Origin: Dyadobacter koreensis | GTDB lineage: Bacteria; Bacteroidota; Bacteroidia; Cytophagales; Spirosomataceae | Direction: 5' to 3' | NCBI RefSeq assembly: GCF_900108855.1 | Contig: NZ_FNXY01000004.1 | Location: 248,001 to 312,000, forward strand | DNA: 64,000 nucleotides | Shown here: piece after piece, positions 33,521-41,338 of the stretch | Position numbering within the stretch: the stretch's first letter is position 1 | How the letters are laid out: each line of letters opens with the position of its first letter | The notes under the pieces: generated by a model | Seen by the model: the letters and a program-made list of their open reading frames with translations, nothing else | Told to the model about the DNA's origin: nothing | Database searches by the model: none | Made by a program: the position numbers and the translations under genes

Positions 33521-36259
33521 TTGAAATCTGCCGCGCTAACAATCTGTCTGCTTTTGATTTTATTAACCGCCTGTTCGCGCGAACAGCCTAAGCAATTAAC
33601 AATCGGATTTTCACAATGCACGGGTGCCGACAACTGGCGAAAAACAATGCAGGATAATATGCATCGGGAATTGTCTTTTCATCCTGAAATTGATTTTTTG
33701 ATAATGGATGCCAAAGGACAAAGTTCAGAGCAAATTAAACAGATAGACGAGCTGATTGCAAAAAAGGTTGATTTACTGATTGTTTCCCCAAATGAGGCTA
33801 AACGAATAACTCCAATAGTTGAAAAGGCTTATCAAACTGGAATTCCGGTAATCATACTGGACAGACGAACAATGTCCGACGGTTATACCGCTTACGTTGG
33901 TGCAGAAAATATTGAGGTTGGGCATACCGCAGGGCTTTATGCTAATACTGTCCTAAAAGGTAAAGGAAATATAGTTGAAATAAGCGAATTGCCTGGTTCA
34001 TCAGCAGATATAGACAGACATAAAGGTTTTATTGAAATCATATCTGGTTTCCCAGGTCTCCATTTAATTGCCAAACTTGACGGCGACTGGGACAAATTCT
34101 CTTTTGAAAACCAATTGACAACACTTCTGAAGGGAGACAAAAAAGTTGATTTTATCTATTGTCAAAATGATCGGCGTGCGCTCAGCGCGTTTGAAATCTG
34201 TAAAAAATTAGGTTTAGAAAAACGAATAAAGATACTCGGCGTTGACGGCCTGAATGGAAAAAATGAGGGTATAGACCTCGTTTCGAGAGGTATTCTGAAC
34301 GCTACGATTATTTATCCCACCGGCGGCGAGGAATCTATCCGCACTGCCATTAATATCCTGTATAAACAACCATTTAAGCGGGAAAACCGCTTGCAAAGCA
34401 CATTGATTGATTCGTCGAATGTCAGGATTATGAAGTTACAAAATGAAAAAGTGATCGCTCAGCAGCAAGACATTGAAAGACGTCAGGCTAAAATCGAAGA
34501 GCAGAGAAGTATCTCCGAAAACCAAACCACAATCATTTACGCGATTTCACTGACACTTGCTCTCGCCTTGATTTTTGGAGCACTGTCTTTTTATTCGTTG
34601 CGTGAAAACAGAAAAATTAATAAGAAACTGGAAAAGCAGAACCATGAAATTTCCGATCAGAAAGACCAGATTTCGCAACTGGCAGAGAACGCTAAAATCG
34701 AAAATGAAGCGAAACTGAAATTTTTCACAAACATATCGCATGAGTTCAGGACCCCTCTGACACTCATCCTGGCCCCTGTTGAAGATTTACTGGATAACGG
34801 TAAAATTAAAGACAACCTGATTAAACAGGAAATGGGGATGATCCGAAAGAATACAATCCGTCTGCTTCGCCTGGTTAACCAGCTCATGGATTTCAGAAAG
34901 ATCGAAGGTCATAAAATGGAAATTCGCGCCAGTGAACAAGACCTGGTGGCATTTTTAACCGATATCATGGCTGCATTTGAGAAAATGGCAGCCCGGAGAA
35001 AAATCGACTTTCGACTGATCACTTCCGACCCGCAGCTCAAAGTCTGGTTTGATGTGAATATGCTGGATAAAGTAATTTTCAACTTGCTTTCCAACGCATT
35101 CAAGTTTACCAAAGATAAGGGACGTATATACATTTACGTAAAATCAACGGGGCAAGAAAAAGTTGAAATTAGAATTGAAGACAATGGCATCGGGATGACA
35201 AAGTCAGAAGTTCAGCATGCCTTTGAAATATTCTATCAAGGTGAGGGAAGTTATAAAACGCTCGGAACGGGGCTTGGTCTGGCACTTTCAAAAGAGCTGA
35301 TCAATATACATCATGGTACTATTTCAGTAGAAAGCGATCCTGGAAAGCAAACAAAATTTTTGATAGAGCTTCCATTAGGAAAAGATCACTTGAAAGAAAA
35401 TGAAGTATATACTGATCCTGTTGATGATATTTTGCTGTTGAGAAACAAAGAAATTCCTGATGAAATGTATCCTGAAACTTTCGACACAGCACCTGTTAAA
35501 CATCATGAAAAAACAGTTTTATTGATCGAAGATAATGTAGATCTCAGTCGCCTGGTGGAGCAAAAACTTGCAGAAAATTATTTCGTTATAAAGGCTGCTG
35601 ATGGTGATAACGGGCTGAAACTTGCCTTCGAGCAGATACCGGATCTTATTCTCTGTGACATTATGTTACCGGGAAAAGAGGGTCTGGAAATTGCATCGAC
35701 ACTCAAATCCGACTTCCGCACATCGCATATTCCTATTATTATGCTGACGGCGAAGAACACAACCGAGCAACAAATAGAAGGAATTAAAGCGGGTGTGGAT
35801 GCCTATATTACCAAGCCTTTTAATTTGAAATATGTAGATGAAACCATTAGGACACTTCTAAAAAACCGTGCTATTTTAAGAGAGCACTATACAAGTGAGC
35901 TTCCTGTTGAGACAAACACCGGCGCAAACCCGAATAAACTTGACAAAAAGTTTGTAACAGAATTCACCGCTTACATCGAGCAGCACTACGGAAACTCGAC
36001 GCTAAATGTGGAGGACATCGCAAAGGATATGGGTATGTCACGTGTCCAGCTCTACCGAAAAGTAAAGGCGCTTTTAGGATTTAGTGTTAACGAATATATC
36101 CAGCAGGTCAGATTGAATAAAGCGAAATTTCTCTTGCGCCGTAATGATCTTACAGTCGCCGATATCGCTTACAGCGTAGGCTTTTCCTCTCCCACTTATT
36201 TTTCAACTGCATTCAAAGCGAAGTATAATCAGACCCCGATGGAGTACAAGAACGCGTAA
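33521..36259 (+). CDS. Hybrid two-component system protein with sugar-binding periplasmic domain (HTCS)
   Basis: 912 residues. Order: lipoprotein-like lead (LLLILLTACS), a periplasmic LacI/ribose-binding-type domain (about 25-315; LTIGFSQCTGADNW, DLLIVSPNEA, GVDGLNGKNEGIDLV), one membrane segment (about 336-358), HisKA with FFTNISHEFRTPL (His near 407), HATPase_c (about 500-620; DNGIGM, GTGLGLALS), receiver (about 665-780; phospho-Asp near 713 in LCDIMLPG) and AraC HTH (about 810-910). All catalytic residues are present. The start is TTG, supported by the promoter just upstream. It should sense a periplasmic monosaccharide and activate the transporter and kinase downstream; the same layout is known in the fructose-sensing HTCS of Bacteroides. 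Confidence 0.93.
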   Translation: MKSAALTICLLLILLTACSREQPKQLTIGFSQCTGADNWRKTMQDNMHRELSFHPEIDFLIMDAKGQSSEQIKQIDELIAKKVDLLIVSPNEAKRITPIVEKAYQTGIPVIILDRRTMSDGYTAYVGAENIEVGHTAGLYANTVLKGKGNIVEISELPGSSADIDRHKGFIEIISGFPGLHLIAKLDGDWDKFSFENQLTTLLKGDKKVDFIYCQNDRRALSAFEICKKLGLEKRIKILGVDGLNGKNEGIDLVSRGILNATIIYPTGGEESIRTAINILYKQPFKRENRLQSTLIDSSNVRIMKLQNEKVIAQQQDIERRQAKIEEQRSISENQTTIIYAISLTLALALIFGALSFYSLRENRKINKKLEKQNHEISDQKDQISQLAENAKIENEAKLKFFTNISHEFRTPLTLILAPVEDLLDNGKIKDNLIKQEMGMIRKNTIRLLRLVNQLMDFRKIEGHKMEIRASEQDLVAFLTDIMAAFEKMAARRKIDFRLITSDPQLKVWFDVNMLDKVIFNLLSNAFKFTKDKGRIYIYVKSTGQEKVEIRIEDNGIGMTKSEVQHAFEIFYQGEGSYKTLGTGLGLALSKELINIHHGTISVESDPGKQTKFLIELPLGKDHLKENEVYTDPVDDILLLRNKEIPDEMYPETFDTAPVKHHEKTVLLIEDNVDLSRLVEQKLAENYFVIKAADGDNGLKLAFEQIPDLILCDIMLPGKEGLEIASTLKSDFRTSHIPIIMLTAKNTTEQQIEGIKAGVDAYITKPFNLKYVDETIRTLLKNRAILREHYTSELPVETNTGANPNKLDKKFVTEFTAYIEQHYGNSTLNVEDIAKDMGMSRVQLYRKVKALLGFSVNEYIQQVRLNKAKFLLRRNDLTVADIAYSVGFSSPTYFSTAFKAKYNQTPMEYKNA

Positions 36260-36495
36260 ATCCTTCCGGTTTTGTTTCATATCTTAACCGCATAGTCTGA
36301 ATTTCGAAAACGTTACATCGCTCTATGTATCATTTTTAAAACAGGCTGTTACAAAATTGAAATTCCTGCCTGACAATTTTTCCTTGAATTTATTATAAAT
36401 CGTTGATTTTGACGAAAATGAGAAATTAAACTACATTGTATCAAAGTTTAATTTTTTTGAGATAATATTTAGTTATTCACAGTGAATGTTTCGAG

Positions 36496-36503
36496 TACTT
36501 TTG
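36496..36503 (+). promoter_or_regulatory. -7 promoter element of the sugar transporter-kinase operon
   Basis: TACTTTTG matches TAnnTTTG 23 bases before the transporter ATG and equals the -7 box before the regulator gene (33480-33487). The -33 region is poor, as expected for an activator-dependent promoter. Confidence 0.5.
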
Positions 36504-36525
36504 AAAAAATAATCAGAATTACCAG

Positions 36526-37848
36526 ATGAAAAACAGTAAGGTATTGGTTTGGTCTATCGTTGTGGCGCTTGGAGGCTTTCTTTTTGGCTTTGATACTGCG
36601 GTCATATCAGGCGCGGAAAAAGCAATTCAGATATTATGGAAATTAACAGCCGTTGAGCACGGGTTCACTGTTTCTATTGCCTTAATCGGAACAGTTATCG
36701 GTGCTATGCTGGGCGGTATTCCGGCAGACAGGCTAGGGAGAAAACAAACGCTTTTCTGGATCGCCATTCTTTATCTGATCTCTTCGCTGGGCTCAGCACT
36801 TGTCAATGACTGGTATCTTTTCCTGATCTTTCGTTTTATGGGGGGTCTTGGCGTTGGCGCATCTTCCGTTGCCGCTCCGATGTATATTTCGGAAATTTCT
36901 CCTGCAAAATCAAGAGGAAAAATGGTGGGATTGTTTCAATTCAATGTAGTTTTCGGGATACTAATTGCGTATTTTTCCAATTACTTTATGCAGGATCTTG
37001 GCGAAAATGCATGGCGCTGGATGCTCGGTATCCAGGCTGTCCCTTCGCTGGTATTCCTTCTTGCCATACTTTATGTTCCCGAAAGCCCGCGCTGGCTTGT
37101 CATGAAGAAGGGGAAATATGACGAAGCACGTGAAATACTGGAGTTGATCGATCCTGAAACAAGCGAAGAAACACTTTCTGATATTTTAACGAGTACCGAA
37201 GACGCCCAGGGACACCCCAAAGCCAGGCTGTTTTCTGCAAAATACAAATCTCCGGTTGGCCTGGCCGTTATGTTCGCAATATTCAACCAGGTATCCGGAA
37301 TTAACGCCATTATTTATTACAGTCCCCGTATTTTTGAAATGACCGGACTGGGTACCAAATCGGCATTTTTGTCGTCTGCCGGGATTGGTTTCGTCAATTT
37401 TGCTTTTACTCTTCTGGCCATCAATTTCATAGACCGTTTTGGAAGACGAACACTAATGTTGATTGGTTCAGTCGGGCTGATAATAACGCTCAGCTTAGTG
37501 GCCCGGGCATTTTTCATTCAGGATTTTACCGGTGTTCCTATTTTTCTGTTTGTTTATATCGCCTTTTTCGCGTTTTCACAAGGCGCAGTTATCTGGGTTT
37601 TTATTTCGGAGATTTTCCCAAATGAGGTACGTGCAAACGGACAAGCACTCGGAAGTTTTACGCATTGGTTTATGGCCGCCGTTGTTGCTTTCTCATTTCC
37701 GATTATTGCGGAATTCCTCGGAGGTGGGATTACATTTTCATTCTTTGCGGTGATGATGGTTCTGCAACTGATTTTCGTATGGCGTGTAATGCCGGAGACA
37801 AAAGGAACATCTCTGGAAAGACTTGAAAAAACAATGGTTATACATTAA
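36526..37848 (+). CDS. MFS sugar porter (sugar/H+ symporter family)
   Basis: 440 residues, about 12 membrane helices. Sugar-porter signatures: GFLFGFDTAVISGAEKAI in helix 1, PADRLGRKQTL in the 2-3 loop, PESPRWLVMKKGK after helix 6, NQVSGINAIIYYSPRIFE in helix 7, DRFGRRTLM in the 8-9 loop and PETKGTSLERLE at the C-terminus. Related to XylE/GLUT-like proteins, it imports a hexose or pentose across the inner membrane. The fructokinase gene is 14 bases downstream, in one operon. Fructose is the likeliest substrate by context. Confidence 0.94.
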   Translation: MKNSKVLVWSIVVALGGFLFGFDTAVISGAEKAIQILWKLTAVEHGFTVSIALIGTVIGAMLGGIPADRLGRKQTLFWIAILYLISSLGSALVNDWYLFLIFRFMGGLGVGASSVAAPMYISEISPAKSRGKMVGLFQFNVVFGILIAYFSNYFMQDLGENAWRWMLGIQAVPSLVFLLAILYVPESPRWLVMKKGKYDEAREILELIDPETSEETLSDILTSTEDAQGHPKARLFSAKYKSPVGLAVMFAIFNQVSGINAIIYYSPRIFEMTGLGTKSAFLSSAGIGFVNFAFTLLAINFIDRFGRRTLMLIGSVGLIITLSLVARAFFIQDFTGVPIFLFVYIAFFAFSQGAVIWVFISEIFPNEVRANGQALGSFTHWFMAAVVAFSFPIIAEFLGGGITFSFFAVMMVLQLIFVWRVMPETKGTSLERLEKTMVIH

Positions 37849-37862
37849 AACTGAACCCCATT

Positions 37863-38744
37863 ATGACACCGTCAATTGTAATTTTTGGAGAAATGTTGTG
37901 GGATATGCTGCCTTCCGGCAAACAGCCCGGTGGAGCTCCTATGAATGTAGCGATACATTTAAAAAACTTCGGTCTGAACCCAACCTTTATCAGTCGCGTT
38001 GGCACGGATGATCTGGGGGTCGAACTTACAGATTATTTAAGCAGCCAGGGCTTATCAACCGATTTTATTCAAATTGGAGAAACCCATCTTACAGGAATTG
38101 TAAAGGTAAATCTTACTGATAAGACAGAAGTAGCCTATAAAATAGTCCAGCCCGTTGCGTGGGACTACATTCAGCCTGACCCGCGTATGGATGAAATTGT
38201 CGCAAATTCAGACGTATTTTTATATGGAAGTCTCGCAGTCAGAAACCAGCAAACCAAAGATACTCTTTATCAATTACTGGAAGAAGCACCTCTGAAAGTT
38301 TTTGATGTTAATCTGCGTCCCCCTCATTATGACCGGCCTACCATCGAATACTTGCTTTCAAAAGCTGATATTGTGAAAGTAAATGAACACGAACTCGCCA
38401 TCGTTGCGGGCTGGTTCGGAATTTTGCCAGATCAGAAAACACAAATGAAATATCTGGCTGACCGGTTCAATCTTCGGATGATCTGCCTGACACTTGGCGC
38501 AAACGGTGCTATGGTTCTTGATGCCGGCGGATTTACAACACAGGAAGGATATCCTGTTGAAGTCCAGGACACAATAGGTAGCGGAGATTCCTTTCTTGCC
38601 ATGTTCCTGAAACACATGCTGGCCGGATCACCCGTTTCGACTGCGCTGAAAAACGCTTGCGCCGTGGGTGCTTTGGTAGCAACTTATCAGGGAGCGACGC
38701 CCGCAATTTCCGAAAGTGAACTCGAACATTTTTTGAATAATTAA
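37863..38744 (+). CDS. PfkB family carbohydrate kinase, probable fructokinase
   Basis: 293 residues, ribokinase fold. N-terminal GEMLWDMLPSGKQPGGAPMNVAIHLKNFG carries the GG substrate motif, FDVNLRPPHYD is the mid-region PfkB pattern, LTLGANGAMV precedes the ATP site, and VQDTIGSGDSFLAMFL is the second PfkB signature with the catalytic Asp in GSGD. It phosphorylates incoming fructose (or a similar sugar) in the cytosol. Cotranscribed with the MFS importer and followed by a strong hairpin. Confidence 0.92.
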   Translation: MTPSIVIFGEMLWDMLPSGKQPGGAPMNVAIHLKNFGLNPTFISRVGTDDLGVELTDYLSSQGLSTDFIQIGETHLTGIVKVNLTDKTEVAYKIVQPVAWDYIQPDPRMDEIVANSDVFLYGSLAVRNQQTKDTLYQLLEEAPLKVFDVNLRPPHYDRPTIEYLLSKADIVKVNEHELAIVAGWFGILPDQKTQMKYLADRFNLRMICLTLGANGAMVLDAGGFTTQEGYPVEVQDTIGSGDSFLAMFLKHMLAGSPVSTALKNACAVGALVATYQGATPAISESELEHFLNN

Positions 38745-38760
38745 CCTATGACTAAATAAA

Positions 38761-38798
38761 AGACAGCCGGAAAGCTCACAAAGCTTTTCAGGCTGTCT
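38761..38798 (+). terminator. Hairpin terminator after the fructokinase gene
   Basis: AGACAGCC (38761-38768) pairs with GGCTGTCT (38791-38798), with a second inner stem GAAAGCT/AGCTTTTC. The T-run is weak. Confidence 0.7.
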
Positions 38799-38998
38799 GC
38801 TTAAACTTGTTACAGTTAGATACCTTCACTGATATTTCCGGAAAAATGCTTGTTTCCCTGAGTTTTATAAGCTTGGGGAAACTTTGTTAGTAGCCTTCAT
38901 AACGGTTTAAATAAATTATTTCCAAAATATTTTATTCGACACTTAAAACTTAGGCTTCAATTCTGTATTTTCGGGGACAAATACTCAACGTCCTCCTC

Positions 38999-39400
38999 AT
39001 GAAAAGTTTCTGCGTGTTAATAATCACGGTATTACTGTGCACGAGCTCCTGCAAATCAGACACAGATTTCTCACTTCCTAAATTCTGGTACAACGGATGC
39101 GCAAACTTTGTGGAAGACGATTATGGATATAAACATGAGGGCAGATGCTGCGAATGGATTTCATTTCCGAAATTCGATCTGCAAAGAAATCAGTCATTTT
39201 CCATCGAAGGAAAGTATAACCGATACACGGAATCTTCCGGAAAAAATATCACTGACAGAGCCATCATAATTTCAGGCTCTTTGTCGGCAGACGGAAAAAA
39301 TCTTCTGTTAGATTATGAAATTGATGGCGAACCTTTACATTACGAGATGACGACAGGCGAATCGCTGATCATGTGTAGCTGTCAGTGTTACTTTAAATAA
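38999..39400 (+). CDS. Cysteine-rich small lipoprotein, copy 2 of a paralogous pair
   Basis: 133 residues with a lipobox (TSSC, lipid Cys18). The six conserved cysteines are Cys34 (NGCANF), Cys50-Cys51 (GRCCEW) and Cys126/128/130 (MCSCQC). It shares FW..GCA.F, the CC pair, P K, .SFS and GSLSADGKNLLLDYEIDG with the protein at 33089-33472. Neither copy resembles a family I know. Together they bracket the sugar sensor-transporter-kinase module, which hints at duplication around that module or a role linked to it. Confidence 0.72.
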   Translation: MKSFCVLIITVLLCTSSCKSDTDFSLPKFWYNGCANFVEDDYGYKHEGRCCEWISFPKFDLQRNQSFSIEGKYNRYTESSGKNITDRAIIISGSLSADGKNLLLDYEIDGEPLHYEMTTGESLIMCSCQCYFK

Positions 39401-39575
39401 TGTCTTATTTGAATTGTCATTGTAGTGCCCGCTTAACGCTTTCTGATTTATCCGATTTTAAAGTAATCATGGAAAAATCCTGACCTGAAAAAAATTAATA
39501 ATAAATCATAACACAATAGTAGAAAAAAACCCGTACTTCGCTTTTTAAATGTGAACATTACACTTAATATTTAAA

Positions 39576-41300
39576 ATGCGTTCGATCATTCAAAAACTCA
39601 GTCTCTTTTTACTGGCTTTTCCGCTTGCGGTGAATGCCCAGACTGGAAAAGGAAATTATTCCCCGGTACCTTTAAAAGACCTTACTTCCTTCAAAAACAG
39701 CAGTTCGAATTGGGCTGTCAAGGGAAACGTTTCTATTCATCCAACAAAAAACGAAGCTGCCAAAACGCAAAATGGCGAGGGTGTGCTTATAGGTACAGCA
39801 GGTGCTGCCTTACAGACGAAAGTAAAAGCACAGGATCTTCGTATGTATGCAGAATTTATGCTTTCTCCGGGAGCAGAAGGAAGCATCATCCTTCCCGGTG
39901 GCAAACGCATTCGTCTGGCTGATAATAGACAAAAGGAACCAAGCGCTTCGACATCCGGTTTCATTGGTCAGTTTCCAACACAAAATGCAGCGAAAGCGCC
40001 CGGACTTTGGCAGAGCGTTGAACTGGCTTATGATGCCTCGGTAGCTACGGTTAAAAATTCTGCCCGTTTAAATTCTTTGAAACTGAATGACGTTATCATT
40101 TTGGAAAGTGTTTATTTGCCACTTTCCAAGTCTATCACAGAGGCTCAGTCACTTGGTCTGGAAGTTACGAAAGGAACAATCGCTTTTCGTAATATCGGAT
40201 ATCAGCTGTTGAACGATCGTAAACCTCTGACGCTCGCCAATCTGACCTACAAGCTCTATTCAGATAAATGGGATGCGAAGGAATATTCGAAACTTGAAAA
40301 AGAAGATAAAACGGCAGCCCTTACGCAGGAAGTTACGAATGGCATGCGCGAATTCCATTTGGTATACGAAGGAGAGATGAATGCAGAGGAAGATGGTGAT
40401 TACGTTTTCACGACTATTTATTCCGGTCCGATTTTCACACTGGATATCGATGGAAAAACAGTTGTAACAAGTGGAGAAAGCACTTCTCAGGAATCTCATT
40501 CAGGTTCCGTGAATCTGACAAAAGGAACGCACCGTTTCAAAATACATTATTCACGTTTCCCATGGCGTCAGCCTGCATTGGGGCTTCGTGTTCAGAAACC
40601 GGGAATTCGCCAGTATGATCTTCATATTCTTTCGTCCTTGCCTGAGCCTGAGCCAAAACCTTATATCGGTGTAACGCCTGAATTGCGTCCTGAAATGGTT
40701 CGCTCTTTCATTCTTTTGCCGGGCGAAAAATACAAACGCACGCATTGTCTTTCCGTCGGAAGCCCGACAGGATGGAGCTACACAATGGATTTGAACCGCG
40801 GAGCATTGCTTCAGGCTTGGAGAGGACAGTTCGCCAACGTCACAGAAATGTGGTACGAACGCGGTGAGCCCCAGTTGCTTGAACCAGCCGGTTTAAAAGT
40901 TCCGGTTTCCGGGAAAAGCAGTATCGCAGTGTTGGAAAATGAAAAGTCTGTATGGCCGGACTCAGCCAACGTAAAGTATCAGGGATACTCACTTGATCCG
41001 CAAGGTTTCCCGTCCATTCGTTACGCTGTCGCATCCGCAACCGTGAGTGACCACATTACTTCCTCAACAGACGCAATCAACCGTACTATCGAGGTAAAAG
41101 GAAATCCGTCAGGATCACTTTACTCCTTGCTTGCTTCCGGCAAAAATATTCAGCTGGTAGAAAAAGGATTGTATCAGGTAGATAACCGGTATTATATTCA
41201 GATTGATAAAAAGGCAAAAGTTGTACTTAGAACTTCCGGAGATAATCAGGAATTGCTCCTGCCTGTTTCCGGTTCAGCGAGTTATTCAATGTTCTGGTAA
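39576..41300 (+). CDS. Exported DUF1080-like / PA14-like carbohydrate-binding protein
   Basis: 574 residues. Signal peptide 1-21 (LSLFLLAFPLAVNAQ). Residues about 30-215 resemble the LamG-like DUF1080 (3-keto-disaccharide hydrolase-like) fold: VPLKDLTSFKNSSSNWAVKGN, MYAEFMLSPGAEGSIILPGG, GFIGQFPTQN, PGLWQSVELAYD, TIAFRNIGYQLL. Residues about 225-350 are a PA14-like sugar-binding domain (FHLVYEGEMNAEEDGDYVFTTIYSGPIFTLDIDGKTVV, KGTHRFKIHYSR). The remaining 220 residues are unassigned beta-rich sequence. It probably binds or processes a glycan in the periplasm or outer surface. It lies 38 bases before the propeller-cupredoxin gene, one likely operon. Confidence 0.75.
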   Translation: MRSIIQKLSLFLLAFPLAVNAQTGKGNYSPVPLKDLTSFKNSSSNWAVKGNVSIHPTKNEAAKTQNGEGVLIGTAGAALQTKVKAQDLRMYAEFMLSPGAEGSIILPGGKRIRLADNRQKEPSASTSGFIGQFPTQNAAKAPGLWQSVELAYDASVATVKNSARLNSLKLNDVIILESVYLPLSKSITEAQSLGLEVTKGTIAFRNIGYQLLNDRKPLTLANLTYKLYSDKWDAKEYSKLEKEDKTAALTQEVTNGMREFHLVYEGEMNAEEDGDYVFTTIYSGPIFTLDIDGKTVVTSGESTSQESHSGSVNLTKGTHRFKIHYSRFPWRQPALGLRVQKPGIRQYDLHILSSLPEPEPKPYIGVTPELRPEMVRSFILLPGEKYKRTHCLSVGSPTGWSYTMDLNRGALLQAWRGQFANVTEMWYERGEPQLLEPAGLKVPVSGKSSIAVLENEKSVWPDSANVKYQGYSLDPQGFPSIRYAVASATVSDHITSSTDAINRTIEVKGNPSGSLYSLLASGKNIQLVEKGLYQVDNRYYIQIDKKAKVVLRTSGDNQELLLPVSGSASYSMFW

Positions 41301-41338
41301 ACTTTGATCTTTTTTATAAAAATTTATATTATAAGTAA

